64,000 bases of DNA, from assembly GCA_002686835.1 (NCBI GenBank), contig NYYP01000006.1, forward strand, positions 57,494 to 121,493, read 5' to 3'. Made by a program: the position numbers and the translations under genes. The notes under the pieces are model-generated. The model was not told the origin of the DNA, did no database searches, and worked only from the letters and a program-made list of their open reading frames with translations. Below, piece after piece: positions 9,985 to 19,820 of the stretch. Origin of the DNA: Opitutia bacterium (GTDB lineage Bacteria > Verrucomicrobiota > Verrucomicrobiia > Opitutales > Seribacteraceae). The first letter of the stretch is position 1. Every line of letters begins with the position of its first letter.

Positions 9985-10419
9985 CTATTTGCGCCTCATA
10001 TTGGGAGAAACGCTTTTTATCTTGGCCGCCCCACAGGCATTTAGAGCTGCCAGGGGTGCTTGCCAATTTGCGAGAGGATCCGTCCATATATGTACCACAA
10101 AATCCTCTCCGTGCTTACTTTTTTCACCTAATAAATACTGCTTAACATCTGGAAGATCAAGGCTCTCAAGTGCATTGCCCATGTAGTTTCCGTCAACCCG
10201 CACAGATCCATCTGGCTCAATTTCTATGTGTGACTCTGGCTTGGGCTTGTTATAGCTGCTGGGTGCTGATTTTCCAGGCAGAATAGCGGAGAGCTCAGCC
10301 TCAGGTTGTTTAATCATGGTAGTTACCATAAAATAGATCAGCAGAAGAAAAGTAACATCAATCATCGGAGTAAGATCTACTTCATCGACATCATCCAAAA
10401 TCTTTTTAAAAGTATCCAT
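9985..10419 (-). CDS. ExbD/TolR-family biopolymer transport protein (second copy)
   Basis: DEVDLTPMIDVTFLLLIYFMVTT. Confidence 0.92.
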   Translation of the reverse strand: MDTFKKILDDVDEVDLTPMIDVTFLLLIYFMVTTMIKQPEAELSAILPGKSAPSSYNKPKPESHIEIEPDGSVRVDGNYMGNALESLDLPDVKQYLLGEKSKHGEDFVVHIWTDPLANWQAPLAALNACGAAKIKSVSPNMRRK

Positions 10420-10431
10420 ATAATTGAATAA

Positions 10432-10851
10432 CTATTCTGCAGACTTAAATGCAGCAAAGACTACATTCGATTGCCCACCCATCAGTACTTGCTCGTGGAC
10501 ATCATTTAAAACAGAAGCTGGAATATCAATGTGGTATCGCAAGAAAACTTTCCAAGTTGGATTTCTGGCTACTGCTACAGAGACCTGGGACATGTCAATG
10601 GGTTGCTCACCCCAATAAATCATCTGCCCCATCGATGGATCATCATCCACAGAAATAATAGTTCGAGAAGGAGGGGATTCAGGGACTTTTGCATTCGATG
10701 CAATGCCTAGCTTTGGGTCGGATAACTCGACATACTGCTCTGAAACTTGTTGAGCAACAACCATGAAGAATACAATCAACAGGAAAACAACATCGATCAT
10801 CGGAGTAAGATCCGGCGAATCATTGGTGTCTGGCACTTCAAATTTTGCCAT
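10432..10851 (-). CDS. ExbD/TolR-family biopolymer transport protein (first copy)
   Basis: DSPDLTPMIDVVFLLIVFFMVVAQQ. Confidence 0.92.
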   Translation of the reverse strand: MAKFEVPDTNDSPDLTPMIDVVFLLIVFFMVVAQQVSEQYVELSDPKLGIASNAKVPESPPSRTIISVDDDPSMGQMIYWGEQPIDMSQVSVAVARNPTWKVFLRYHIDIPASVLNDVHEQVLMGGQSNVVFAAFKSAE

Positions 10852-10902
10852 ATTCTAGGGGAAAACCTGACCGTTAATTAATCAAGGAATAAGACCGCTT
10901 TA

Positions 10903-11724
10903 CTAAGCAGGCTCTGGCGCAGCCTCTTCATAAGCTGCTTCTTCATAGGATTCGTCGACTCCACCTTCGGCGTCAAAACCGCCACGGGCTGCCCGTACTA
11001 ATGTAAATACCATTTCACCAGTTACCTGGTTAACTTCGGCCGCGATATTGCCAAACTTCGTTTTGAATAGAAAGTAGGATACCAAACATGGAATGGCAAC
11101 TACAAGGCCTGCCGCAGTAGTCCATAGAGCACTTCCAATATTGCCGGCCATTTGTTTGCTTGCTTCCCCGCCCATTCCCGCACTTGTAAGGACCGCAAAA
11201 GCTCCAATCATACCAACAACAGTACCAAGCAAACCAACCATTGGGGCAATCGACCCAACTGTATTAAGCATGTTAATCCAGGTAAATGGACGAGACATGT
11301 GCAAAGCGGCATTTTCATCCAGTCCCTTTTCAATTGCCTCGATATCGAGTTCATCATCCTGAATTCTTTCAAGACCACCTTTAAGTATGGAAGTAACCGG
11401 TAATTTGTATTGATCACAAAGAGACTTGGCTCCCTCTATATCCAATCCTTTAACCGCATCCATAATGGGGTTCAGGACATCGTCCTTAATGAAAGCCTTT
11501 CTGCGAACAGCAATTGAATTGAAGATGATCAAAGTTATTCCGGCAATGATTAGCAACAGGAAGACGATAAAAAAGGTAGGACCCAAATTACTCCAGGCTG
11601 CAACAAAAAGGTTGCTGTCTTGGGCCATTGCCTGATTGACCAACATGCTGGGGGACAGAGCAGTAAAAATTAATAAAAGATAGGCTGGTATACGTGAGGG
11701 ACGAATTTTCATAGTTCGGTGCAT
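10903..11724 (-). CDS. MotA/TolQ/ExbB-family proton channel protein
   Basis: MLNTVGSIAPMVGLLGTVVGMIGAFAVL and IGSALWTTAAGLVVAIPCLVSYFLF. Confidence 0.95.
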   Translation of the reverse strand: MHRTMKIRPSRIPAYLLLIFTALSPSMLVNQAMAQDSNLFVAAWSNLGPTFFIVFLLLIIAGITLIIFNSIAVRRKAFIKDDVLNPIMDAVKGLDIEGAKSLCDQYKLPVTSILKGGLERIQDDELDIEAIEKGLDENAALHMSRPFTWINMLNTVGSIAPMVGLLGTVVGMIGAFAVLTSAGMGGEASKQMAGNIGSALWTTAAGLVVAIPCLVSYFLFKTKFGNIAAEVNQVTGEMVFTLVRAARGGFDAEGGVDESYEEAAYEEAAPEPA

Positions 11725-11783
11725 TGCGATTTAGGAATTAGAAAAGTAAGAATATCGACTTAGGTCAATGAGGATTTGTATTC

Positions 11784-13028
11784 TCAGGTTTGCGGAAGGT
11801 TAGCCAAACGTTCCGTGCTGATTTTTTCCCATTTTGTTTTGGGAAAAAATACTTGAACCTGATTGTAAACATTTTTTGCAGCTTCTTGAAGCTCAAGCTT
11901 TTCATAAGCATCTCCGGCCATCATTAAAGATTCGGGCAACCAATCAAGCCCGATCCGGGCATTAACAATCCCTTCAGTAACTTCCAGTACGGATTGCCGG
12001 TAATAATCAGCAGAATTCATCTCATCCCCTCTTGCTTCATATTGCCTGGCGTATTGTACCCGGATTAAGGAACGTAACAACTTATACAGGGAGTATTCAT
12101 TGGTGTTACGGGAGGGAGGTTCTTCATCTAATTTTTTAAGGCCCTGCACAGCAGAATTAAACATTTTTCCGGCAGCCTCGGCATACCTTTTATCTTTGGC
12201 TGCTGCAGGGGCATATATCTCGTAAAGTTTTACATAACAATATACCGGCCAAATTTCCAAAATTTTGTTGTAAGGACTGTTCGGATCTTTTGCAACAATT
12301 GGGCTTAAGCGAGTGTACTCGGCAATAGCTTCAGCATATAGACCTTGGGATCTCATGGAATCAGCCAGCCTGAGATAAGAGGCATGGTCGGAACTGTTAT
12401 CCCGAATTGATATTCGCTTCAATAAGGCTTGGGATGCCTTGGCCGAATTTGGATTGGCCGCAATCATTTTTCCACACAACTCCAACGCAGCCTCGGAAAA
12501 ATCACGGTATCCATATTCGTCAAGTCTAGCTAAATTTAAGCGTGAAAGAAGATAAAATGCCTCATTAAACTGCTCCATTCCAAGCAAACCTTTGACATAA
12601 GTTAAGCAATCATCATGGATGGCCAGGTACTGAAAAGGCATATCCAAAAAGAGCATCACTTTGTAAACCTCAGGTCGTAAAGCCGTTAAAATTCGTGGGT
12701 CATACTGCTCGTTTGCGAGATAATTCAAGTATGTCTTTGCATTTCTTGACCAAGAAAATTCAAACTTTTCGATATTTTGTCTTTGCAACTGACGAAGTTC
12801 GAGCTCGAGTCGGCCAGAACCCTCCATCTCTGCGTAGACGATTCCTCGGGCAGCATCGATGCCCAAAAGGTTCATTTGCTTATTAACCGCTGACTTGAGG
12901 TATTTTACTTTTACCGGTATTTTCCCGGCATATTTTTTAAAGTAGTCTTCTGCCATCGCAATTGATGGCAAACAAAACAAGGATGTTAGAATTATCCTTA
13001 TAAAAAGATATTTTAAATTTCTGATCAT
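11784..13028 (-). CDS. Secreted TPR-like protein of the ExbBD cassette
   Basis: Signal peptide; helical repeats such as YLRLADSMRSQGLYAEAIAEYTRLSP and ESLMMAGDAYEKLELQEAAKNVYNQVQVFFPKTKW. Confidence 0.75.
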   Translation of the reverse strand: MIRNLKYLFIRIILTSLFCLPSIAMAEDYFKKYAGKIPVKVKYLKSAVNKQMNLLGIDAARGIVYAEMEGSGRLELELRQLQRQNIEKFEFSWSRNAKTYLNYLANEQYDPRILTALRPEVYKVMLFLDMPFQYLAIHDDCLTYVKGLLGMEQFNEAFYLLSRLNLARLDEYGYRDFSEAALELCGKMIAANPNSAKASQALLKRISIRDNSSDHASYLRLADSMRSQGLYAEAIAEYTRLSPIVAKDPNSPYNKILEIWPVYCYVKLYEIYAPAAAKDKRYAEAAGKMFNSAVQGLKKLDEEPPSRNTNEYSLYKLLRSLIRVQYARQYEARGDEMNSADYYRQSVLEVTEGIVNARIGLDWLPESLMMAGDAYEKLELQEAAKNVYNQVQVFFPKTKWEKISTERLANLPQT

Positions 13029-15298
13029 TGGTACCTCCTAAGCCAGTCATCCCGTCTCTTTTCAAGTCGATCGACCTGATTCGACTTTCCTACTTTTTCG
13101 TAACAGGAAATGGCTTGATCGAAAGCTTTCTCTGCCCATTTCCCAGACGAAGCATAGCGGGATGTCGTATCATCAAAGTGGCGAGATGCACCGTCATAAT
13201 CACGAATTTCTTTAAGACACTCTCCCATCATGTAGGAACACTCCCCCTTTAAATTCATGGAACTTTCATCACTGTCTCTTGCCTCTCCAAAGGATGCCTG
13301 AGCCAACAAGAATTTTTCTTCATCTTTATTCGCTTTACCAAGCTCATACAGGGCATATCCCTTGCGCAACCTGGCATCGTTAGAATTTGGATGCCATGGG
13401 GCATTGGTTATGGCCGTATCATAGCTACCAGCTGCATCAACAAAATCACGGTTCTTATCATGGACTTGGCCAATAATATAATTTGCCGAGAAGAGAAGTT
13501 CTCCTTCCGCATTTGGAAAAACTTGAACCAGCCTTTCCATTGCAGCCACCGCATCGTTAAGAGAGTTTTGGCTAAGCATCTTTTCGGCCATCCAGACGAG
13601 CACACTGGGGCTGGCTGCCGGAAACTCATTCGTTTGGGGATTATATCCTGAACCGATCCTCGATCCGATACGGTCTAAGTTTGCTCTCATCCGCAACTCC
13701 AATGTTTTCTGACCGTTTGATTCTGCTTCCTGAAGCATTGTTGCAAATGCTTTGGAAGGGGACAAATCCTTAGGGAAACGCGATTGTAGACCCTCATATT
13801 TTTTCAGGTAACCTTTGAATTTTTCAATATGTGCAGGGTTATTAAATATTCCTCCCCGATATTTGACGATTTCCTCATAAATTTTTGGATCCATCCCCTT
13901 GTACTGGGACGATAAAAAGGAAAGGCTTTTTCCCCGGTCCAAAATGATTTCCTCGATGGTTCCGGAGACTTGTTGCTCAATCCCTTTACGGTCGGTGTAA
14001 CTGAATGATACTGATTCTCCTGGATTTTGAAGCTTGCCCAAAACATCCAATGTCTGACCAAACTTGTTTTCATAGTGTTGATATTTTTCACAGTATTTTT
14101 TGAGGATATCATCCACCCCAAGATTGGTTGGATTGTTTCCAAATTTACGAATATCCTCAAAGTACAACTTGAGCATAGCAGATGGCTGTCCAAGTTTCTC
14201 TTTGGCAAACCCAATCTTTTCAGTGGCCTTAGCCACTTTTGCACCATCAATTGAGCCAAACTTTTCCATGTATTCGGAATACAATTTTTCTAACTCCTGA
14301 TAACAGGCACTGGCTGCACCATCGTATACTTCCTCAAATTGCAATTTGCCATCCCCATTTAAGTCGTGATCAGTAAAACTGAAGGAGAATGAATCTCCCA
14401 TATTTTTTTGATAAGATTCAAACTCTGCTTTTCCCACGCATTTGTCCGCATCCTTATCAAAGCTCAAAAGGTGATTCACCAAACCTTCTGGGTTTTCACC
14501 AACCCGTTCGAGCAATCCACCTTCATTGGAAGTCGAATCAGAGATCAATCCAATCTCCTGTGTATTTTCGCGGACCTTCGCATAACTGGAACGGGCTTGG
14601 CGGATTTGTTGAATAGTAGGCTGTGCATCCGGACCTAATCCACTGGTGGCTAAATCACCCATGCTTAGGTATACTTCAGCAACAAGTTTGTCTTCCGGGA
14701 AAAGGGTTACAAATTGCTGAAATAGGCGAATTGCATTTGCGTTGTCTTCTGATCCCTGAAAGGCAACCGCCAAGCGAAACATGGCTTGCTTTGCATATTC
14801 CTCGTCTGGAGAATATCTGGCACTGGCCCCACTTGGCCATGAACCAACGAGATTTTCACCACCTGAGGCAACTGTTCGTCCCGACCCAGCTTTTGTGGTT
14901 ATTTTCCACAAAGAACCGTTGGTCCAAAGGAAATAAAGTCCGTTGGTGTATACCGGGTGATCGTTCATTTTGACCATCTCCATCTTTCCACCATTATCTT
15001 CGTAAATAGGCAAAAACACACCATTGGGATCAGGAATCTCCACGGGCTCTGTGTCCGCCTCCACCGGTTCCACAGCCTCAGGTGGAGGAAGGTTTTCAAG
15101 TTCCTGATTACTGATATTATTCGCTTCTGCGGATCCATCGAAGGCACCAGCAGCATCTTCCGCTGGGACAGGTTCTTCACCACCGCAGCCCCAAAGAAGG
15201 AGTATACAAATTAATTTGGGGGCAATCTTTGCTGGCATATAGACAAACTTAGTTGTTAAAAAATGAAGGGCAGACAATGGAAATAGGTTCATAATCAA
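13025..15298 (-). CDS. TPR lipoprotein with two EF-hand-like motifs; probable start MPAKIAPK at about 15238
   Basis: Lipobox-like LLLWGCGG; TPRs (AMFRLAVAFQGSEDNANAIRLFQQFVTLFPEDKLVAEVYLSMGDLA); FDKDADKCVGKAEF and DHDLNGDGKLQFEE EF-hand-like loops; 4-bp overlaps with both neighbours. Confidence 0.8.
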   Translation of the reverse strand: MIMNLFPLSALHFLTTKFVYMPAKIAPKLICILLLWGCGGEEPVPAEDAAGAFDGSAEANNISNQELENLPPPEAVEPVEADTEPVEIPDPNGVFLPIYEDNGGKMEMVKMNDHPVYTNGLYFLWTNGSLWKITTKAGSGRTVASGGENLVGSWPSGASARYSPDEEYAKQAMFRLAVAFQGSEDNANAIRLFQQFVTLFPEDKLVAEVYLSMGDLATSGLGPDAQPTIQQIRQARSSYAKVRENTQEIGLISDSTSNEGGLLERVGENPEGLVNHLLSFDKDADKCVGKAEFESYQKNMGDSFSFSFTDHDLNGDGKLQFEEVYDGAASACYQELEKLYSEYMEKFGSIDGAKVAKATEKIGFAKEKLGQPSAMLKLYFEDIRKFGNNPTNLGVDDILKKYCEKYQHYENKFGQTLDVLGKLQNPGESVSFSYTDRKGIEQQVSGTIEEIILDRGKSLSFLSSQYKGMDPKIYEEIVKYRGGIFNNPAHIEKFKGYLKKYEGLQSRFPKDLSPSKAFATMLQEAESNGQKTLELRMRANLDRIGSRIGSGYNPQTNEFPAASPSVLVWMAEKMLSQNSLNDAVAAMERLVQVFPNAEGELLFSANYIIGQVHDKNRDFVDAAGSYDTAITNAPWHPNSNDARLRKGYALYELGKANKDEEKFLLAQASFGEARDSDESSMNLKGECSYMMGECLKEIRDYDGASRHFDDTTSRYASSGKWAEKAFDQAISCYEKVGKSNQVDRLEKRRDDWLRRYQ

Positions 15299-17016
15299 TC
15301 CTCTTCGACAGCAGCCTCATCCAAAGGCAAGCCATTGATACTTACTCCAACAACAGCCCCAAGAAATGGCTTGGCCGCATCATAATTACCACTCGCCAGG
15401 AAAGCCAGTCCACTCATGTAATTTACCCGCCCCATAGACAGAGTTCCTTGAAGCTCTTTTTTATTGGCATAACCAGCGGTGGGATTGAACGTTCCATTTT
15501 CAAACCCGGCAAATTTCCTGAGTAACTTGTCGAATTCTTGTCGCTTAAAAAATTCTGCACCCATCATACCGATGAATTCTCGGGAGTATTTGTGCTCTGG
15601 CATGACTTCAAGAAAATCGTCACATAATTCAAAAAATCTCGCCTGGTACTCATCTGCCTTGGTTTTTGCTGCGGCAGCCCGTTCCTTGTCAACAGTCGCA
15701 AGAGATGATTGCAATTCTTCAACGATACCCATCTGAGTAACCGCCTCTTTACGATAGGCATTAGCCATGATGAAAGTGACATCCGGCCTGAACTGAACCA
15801 ACTCTTTATTAGCCAAATATTCCTCACCCAGTTCGATTGATTTCTCACGGTATTTCACTGTATTTGCCGAAGCAAAAGCTGCATAGATAAAGTTTTCCAC
15901 CATTTCATGGTCGGGAAAATCTTTGTACAGCCAGTAGAAAGCCCAGAACGATTCCCATTCTCTTTTACATGCCTGAAAATTATCCGCTTTACGCCAGCGT
16001 AAAACAGTGGTGAAGGAAGGTGTGCTTTGGGCAAGTTTCAGGTGACTGCGGGCACTGGTTGCTTTCATCGCCAAGTCATTAATTCTATTTTTGAGAGAAG
16101 TAACTCTTTTAGGCGGTAACCGCCTGCCCTGAGCATCAATGAAGGATTGTATCTGATCCATTTCATAGGTTATTTGTTTTTCCCTTGAAGTGTAAAAGGT
16201 GACGATCTCCTCGGTGGTCATGGTGAGGGCGAAAAGCAAGGAGGCCTCCACTTGCCTGTCCTGCTCTTTTAAAATTTCCGCTCCCTGCATGAGATTGACA
16301 TTTAAACGCAGGTCAAATCGTGCCGGTGTATCCCCCGATAATCTGGGCAATAAAGGAAAAATCTCATCAATGCGCCTTTCTTGCACAAACATTTCAACCA
16401 TGCAGGAAACCGCATAGGCAGCACGATCTTCATCTTTGGCTAGATCAGAAAACTTCAAAAGCTCAGCAAATGCCTTTTCCCCCATTCTCCAATTCTGTTT
16501 GATGTGATAGCACTGAGCCCGGCCATAATAGAGGTTCATAAGCTCACTTCTTTTGAGAATTTTTTTCTTAAATGGCTTATCTTCGTCCAGTAGTTCTTCG
16601 ATCACTTCCGCTGCCTCTTCCCATTTCTGCAAAGCTCGCAAACAGGTTGTTCGTTGCTGCATCGCAGATACGGCATTCTCATTTTCAGGATATTTTTCCA
16701 CAAATTTGGCAAAAGCATCAGCCGCTTTTTGCATATTGGACATGTCTCCGGTTTTACCAAAGTTTTGTATGTAACCTACGCCCCGAACAAAACCAAACTG
16801 CTCTAAGATCTTCTCCACTTCCGGGTTACCCTCGCCGGCAAAGCGGATTTCCAGCTGGTCAAGATAGGGAGCAGCACTGCCGTAATCACCCGCACCAATC
16901 AGTTCCTGTGCTTCACTCATAACTTGACGCATGGGCATGTCGGCGGGATTTTGCGAGTATGACGATATCGCAACAAAACAAAGAAAGAAAATACAGAAGG
17001 CCAGAGGCTTTAACAT
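15295..17016 (-). CDS. Secreted TPR protein of the ExbBD cassette
   Basis: Signal peptide; EAQELIGAGDYGSAAPYLDQLEIRFAG and ADAFAKFVEKYPENENAVSAMQQRTTCLRALQKWEEAAEVIEELL repeats. Confidence 0.78.
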   Translation of the reverse strand: MLKPLAFCIFFLCFVAISSYSQNPADMPMRQVMSEAQELIGAGDYGSAAPYLDQLEIRFAGEGNPEVEKILEQFGFVRGVGYIQNFGKTGDMSNMQKAADAFAKFVEKYPENENAVSAMQQRTTCLRALQKWEEAAEVIEELLDEDKPFKKKILKRSELMNLYYGRAQCYHIKQNWRMGEKAFAELLKFSDLAKDEDRAAYAVSCMVEMFVQERRIDEIFPLLPRLSGDTPARFDLRLNVNLMQGAEILKEQDRQVEASLLFALTMTTEEIVTFYTSREKQITYEMDQIQSFIDAQGRRLPPKRVTSLKNRINDLAMKATSARSHLKLAQSTPSFTTVLRWRKADNFQACKREWESFWAFYWLYKDFPDHEMVENFIYAAFASANTVKYREKSIELGEEYLANKELVQFRPDVTFIMANAYRKEAVTQMGIVEELQSSLATVDKERAAAAKTKADEYQARFFELCDDFLEVMPEHKYSREFIGMMGAEFFKRQEFDKLLRKFAGFENGTFNPTAGYANKKELQGTLSMGRVNYMSGLAFLASGNYDAAKPFLGAVVGVSINGLPLDEAAVEED

Positions 17017-17247
17017 AGTAAGTAACTAACGATTAAGGGTATATAATCGGATAAAAGACAGCACACTAAATTCCCGCAAGCCTTTTCTTTTTTCGTCCCG
17101 ATGGTCAGAAAATCCAAGTCGAACTAAGGTGTTTGAATTTTCTAAATTACCCCATACAGGAGAAGTTCATCGAGCCTATCTAAAAATTTTCTATCCTTTT
17201 GCTTGCCAAAGGGTGGAGCCTCTTTCGTATTTTGTGCTGGTTAAACC

Positions 17248-18903
17248 ATGCAATCACCCAAGGATTTATTTTTCCCTACCTTTCTTCTTCGACTCTTTTT
17301 GATCTGGACTTGCCTGTGGGTGCTGTTGGCGTGTTCTCAGCCCACCAATGTCGAGACTGCACTGGAAGAACAAATTCTTCACTTTGGGCTGGGATCCGAG
17401 CCACAAAATTTAGACCCCCATTTGGCCACTAGCGTAGCTGCCCACAATATACTTTCCGCACTTCTGGAAGGCCTGGTCAGCGAAGATCCAAAAACACTGA
17501 AGCCAAAACCGGGGGTGGCCCAGAGCTGGGCAATTTCTGAGGATGGGAAAATATATACCTTTAAATTAAGAAAAAATGGGCAATGGAGCAATGGCGATCC
17601 CGTGACCGCCCATGATTTTGTTTATTCCTTCCGTCGCATGCTAAATCCCAACCTGGGTGCCCAGTATGCATCCATGCTCTATCCATTAAAAAATGCGAAG
17701 TCTTTCCATCAGGGAGTTAAATCCTGGGAACATGCCAAGGTGGGTGCAAAGGCATTGGACGACCACACGCTTAGGCTTACTCTGGAAAATCCAATTCCCT
17801 ATTTTTTAGAACTGCTTAATCATTTCTCCTGGTTTCCTGTACACCAACCAACCATCGAACATTTTGAGGCCTACGAAAAAATCGGTTCGGCATGGACAAA
17901 ACCCGGGAACTTTGTTGGTAACGGCCCATTTCTTTTGACAAACCATCGCATAAACTCGGTGATCGAGGTGAAAAAAAACCAACATTATTGGGATGCCAAG
18001 ACCGTTCGATTAAATGGCATTCGTTTCTATCCTATTGAAGCAGTCTATACCGAAGAGCGTGCCTACCGATCAGGCTTTCTTCATTTGACCCAGAGCGTTT
18101 CCGCAGACCGGATTGAATTTCTTCGGAAAAAACACCCAGACGAATTACATTACGAACCTTACCTTGGAACCTACTTTTACCGCTTCAATCTCAAAGCTCC
18201 ACCTTTTGATGATCAACGGGTTCGCGAGGCTTTTTCCCTTGCCATTGACCGGCAAAGACTGGTGGACAAGGTACTCAAAGGTGGTCAGTCACCTGCTACC
18301 AGCTTCACTCCACCAGGGACCGGTGGGTTTATGCCTGTGTCGAAATTCCGTTACGATCCAGAATCCGCCAAGGCATTGCTGCATTCCTATCTTCAGGAAA
18401 AAGGAATGGACAGGCTGCCCCCAATTGAACTGACTTACAACACTTCGGAAGGACACAAGAAAGTTGCCGAAGCTCTCCATGGAATGTGGAAAAATGTTCT
18501 GGGGGTGGAGATCCGTTTGCTCAATATGGAATGGAAAGTCTTTCTCTCCACCGTGGCCAAAGGTGAATTTACTCTTGCCCGGGCAGGATGGATTGGAGAT
18601 TACATCGATCCGCACACCTTTTTGCATATGTGGAGAACGGACGAGGGTTTAAATATGACAGGATGGGGAAACCAAACCTATGACGAGGCGTTACGAAGGG
18701 CAGAGATTTCGAATTCCGAACAGGAAAGGTGGCAAAATTTCCAGACCTGCGAAAACCTCTTGGCAGAAGAATTTCCCATTCTGCCCTTATATTTTTATGT
18801 TCACCTGACACTGCGTCATCCAACCGTCAAGGGTTGGTACCCGACCCTGCTCGACCACCATCCTTATAAGTATGTTTATCTGGCAAAAGAGGAGGGCAGA
18901 TGA
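17248..18903 (+). CDS. oppA: Oligopeptide ABC transporter substrate-binding protein
   Basis: GSEPQNLDPHLATSVAAHNILSALLEGLV; VREAFSLAIDRQRLVDKVLKGGQSPATSFTPPG; WIGDYIDPHTFLHMW. Confidence 0.92.
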   Translation: MQSPKDLFFPTFLLRLFLIWTCLWVLLACSQPTNVETALEEQILHFGLGSEPQNLDPHLATSVAAHNILSALLEGLVSEDPKTLKPKPGVAQSWAISEDGKIYTFKLRKNGQWSNGDPVTAHDFVYSFRRMLNPNLGAQYASMLYPLKNAKSFHQGVKSWEHAKVGAKALDDHTLRLTLENPIPYFLELLNHFSWFPVHQPTIEHFEAYEKIGSAWTKPGNFVGNGPFLLTNHRINSVIEVKKNQHYWDAKTVRLNGIRFYPIEAVYTEERAYRSGFLHLTQSVSADRIEFLRKKHPDELHYEPYLGTYFYRFNLKAPPFDDQRVREAFSLAIDRQRLVDKVLKGGQSPATSFTPPGTGGFMPVSKFRYDPESAKALLHSYLQEKGMDRLPPIELTYNTSEGHKKVAEALHGMWKNVLGVEIRLLNMEWKVFLSTVAKGEFTLARAGWIGDYIDPHTFLHMWRTDEGLNMTGWGNQTYDEALRRAEISNSEQERWQNFQTCENLLAEEFPILPLYFYVHLTLRHPTVKGWYPTLLDHHPYKYVYLAKEEGR

Positions 18904-19820
18904 CCAGACTCATTGTTTCTAGAATTCTTCAGGCTGTGCCCACTTTATGGGTCATTGCCACCCTTACCTTTTTTATGACCCGTTATGCCCCCGGAGGACC
19001 CTTCGATGCGGAACGGGCCATTCCAGAAGAGATCAAGGTAAAACTGGAAAGACATTTCGGATTGGATCAGCCCTTGTTGGATCAATACATTCTCTATTTG
19101 CAGAACCTCTTACGGGGTGACCTTGGACCCTCGTTTAAATACCCGGAATGGGAAGTTTCAGAATTAATTGCAACCGCATTTCCAGTCTCACTGACACTGG
19201 GTGTTTTATCCCTGTTGGTCGCACTACTTATCGGAATACCGGCGGGTATGATTGCAGCCCTCAGAAGGAACAGCTGGATGGATTACCTGCCCATGAGTCT
19301 GTCTATGGCCGGAATCTGTCTGCCAACATTTGTGCTTGGACCGTTACTGATCTTTGCATTGTCCACCAAACTAGGAGTTTTCCCTCCGCTTGGATGGTAT
19401 GGCCCCTCAGACTGGGTGCTTCCCTCGCTCACCTTGGGTTTGTTTTACGCCGCATACATTGCCCGGCTAACCCGGGCCGGAATGTTGGAAACCTTGCAGC
19501 AGGACTATGTAAGGACTGCCCGGGCAAAAGGTGCTTCCTCATGGAGAATCCTGAGCAGACATGCCGCCCGGGGCGGACTTTTGCCGGTGCTTACTTTTAT
19601 GGGCCCTGCATTTGCTGGCTTGATCAGTGGTTCCTTTGTCATTGAAAGTATCTTTTTCATTCCTGGGCTGGGAAAGTTTTTTGTTACTGCAGCTTTCAAT
19701 CGCGATTACACGATGGTGTTGGGCACGGTTCTGTTCTATGCCACTTTGATCATAATTCTTAATCTTTTGGTCGATCTCTTACAAGCTTGGCTCGACCCCA
19801 AATCCCGCAAAGAAAAATGA
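18900..19820 (+). CDS. oppB: Oligopeptide ABC transporter permease OppB
   Basis: RLIVSRILQAVPTLWVIATLTFFMTRYAPGGPF; RLTRAGMLETLQQDYVRTARAKGASSWRIL; SGSFVIESIFFIPGLGKFFVTAAFNRDYTMVLG. Confidence 0.95.
   Translation: MTRLIVSRILQAVPTLWVIATLTFFMTRYAPGGPFDAERAIPEEIKVKLERHFGLDQPLLDQYILYLQNLLRGDLGPSFKYPEWEVSELIATAFPVSLTLGVLSLLVALLIGIPAGMIAALRRNSWMDYLPMSLSMAGICLPTFVLGPLLIFALSTKLGVFPPLGWYGPSDWVLPSLTLGLFYAAYIARLTRAGMLETLQQDYVRTARAKGASSWRILSRHAARGGLLPVLTFMGPAFAGLISGSFVIESIFFIPGLGKFFVTAAFNRDYTMVLGTVLFYATLIIILNLLVDLLQAWLDPKSRKEK

Noticed and set aside
19148-19645. 165-aa plus-strand ORF in alternative frame
   Set aside because: Same-strand out-of-frame overlap inside oppB; no recognisable family.
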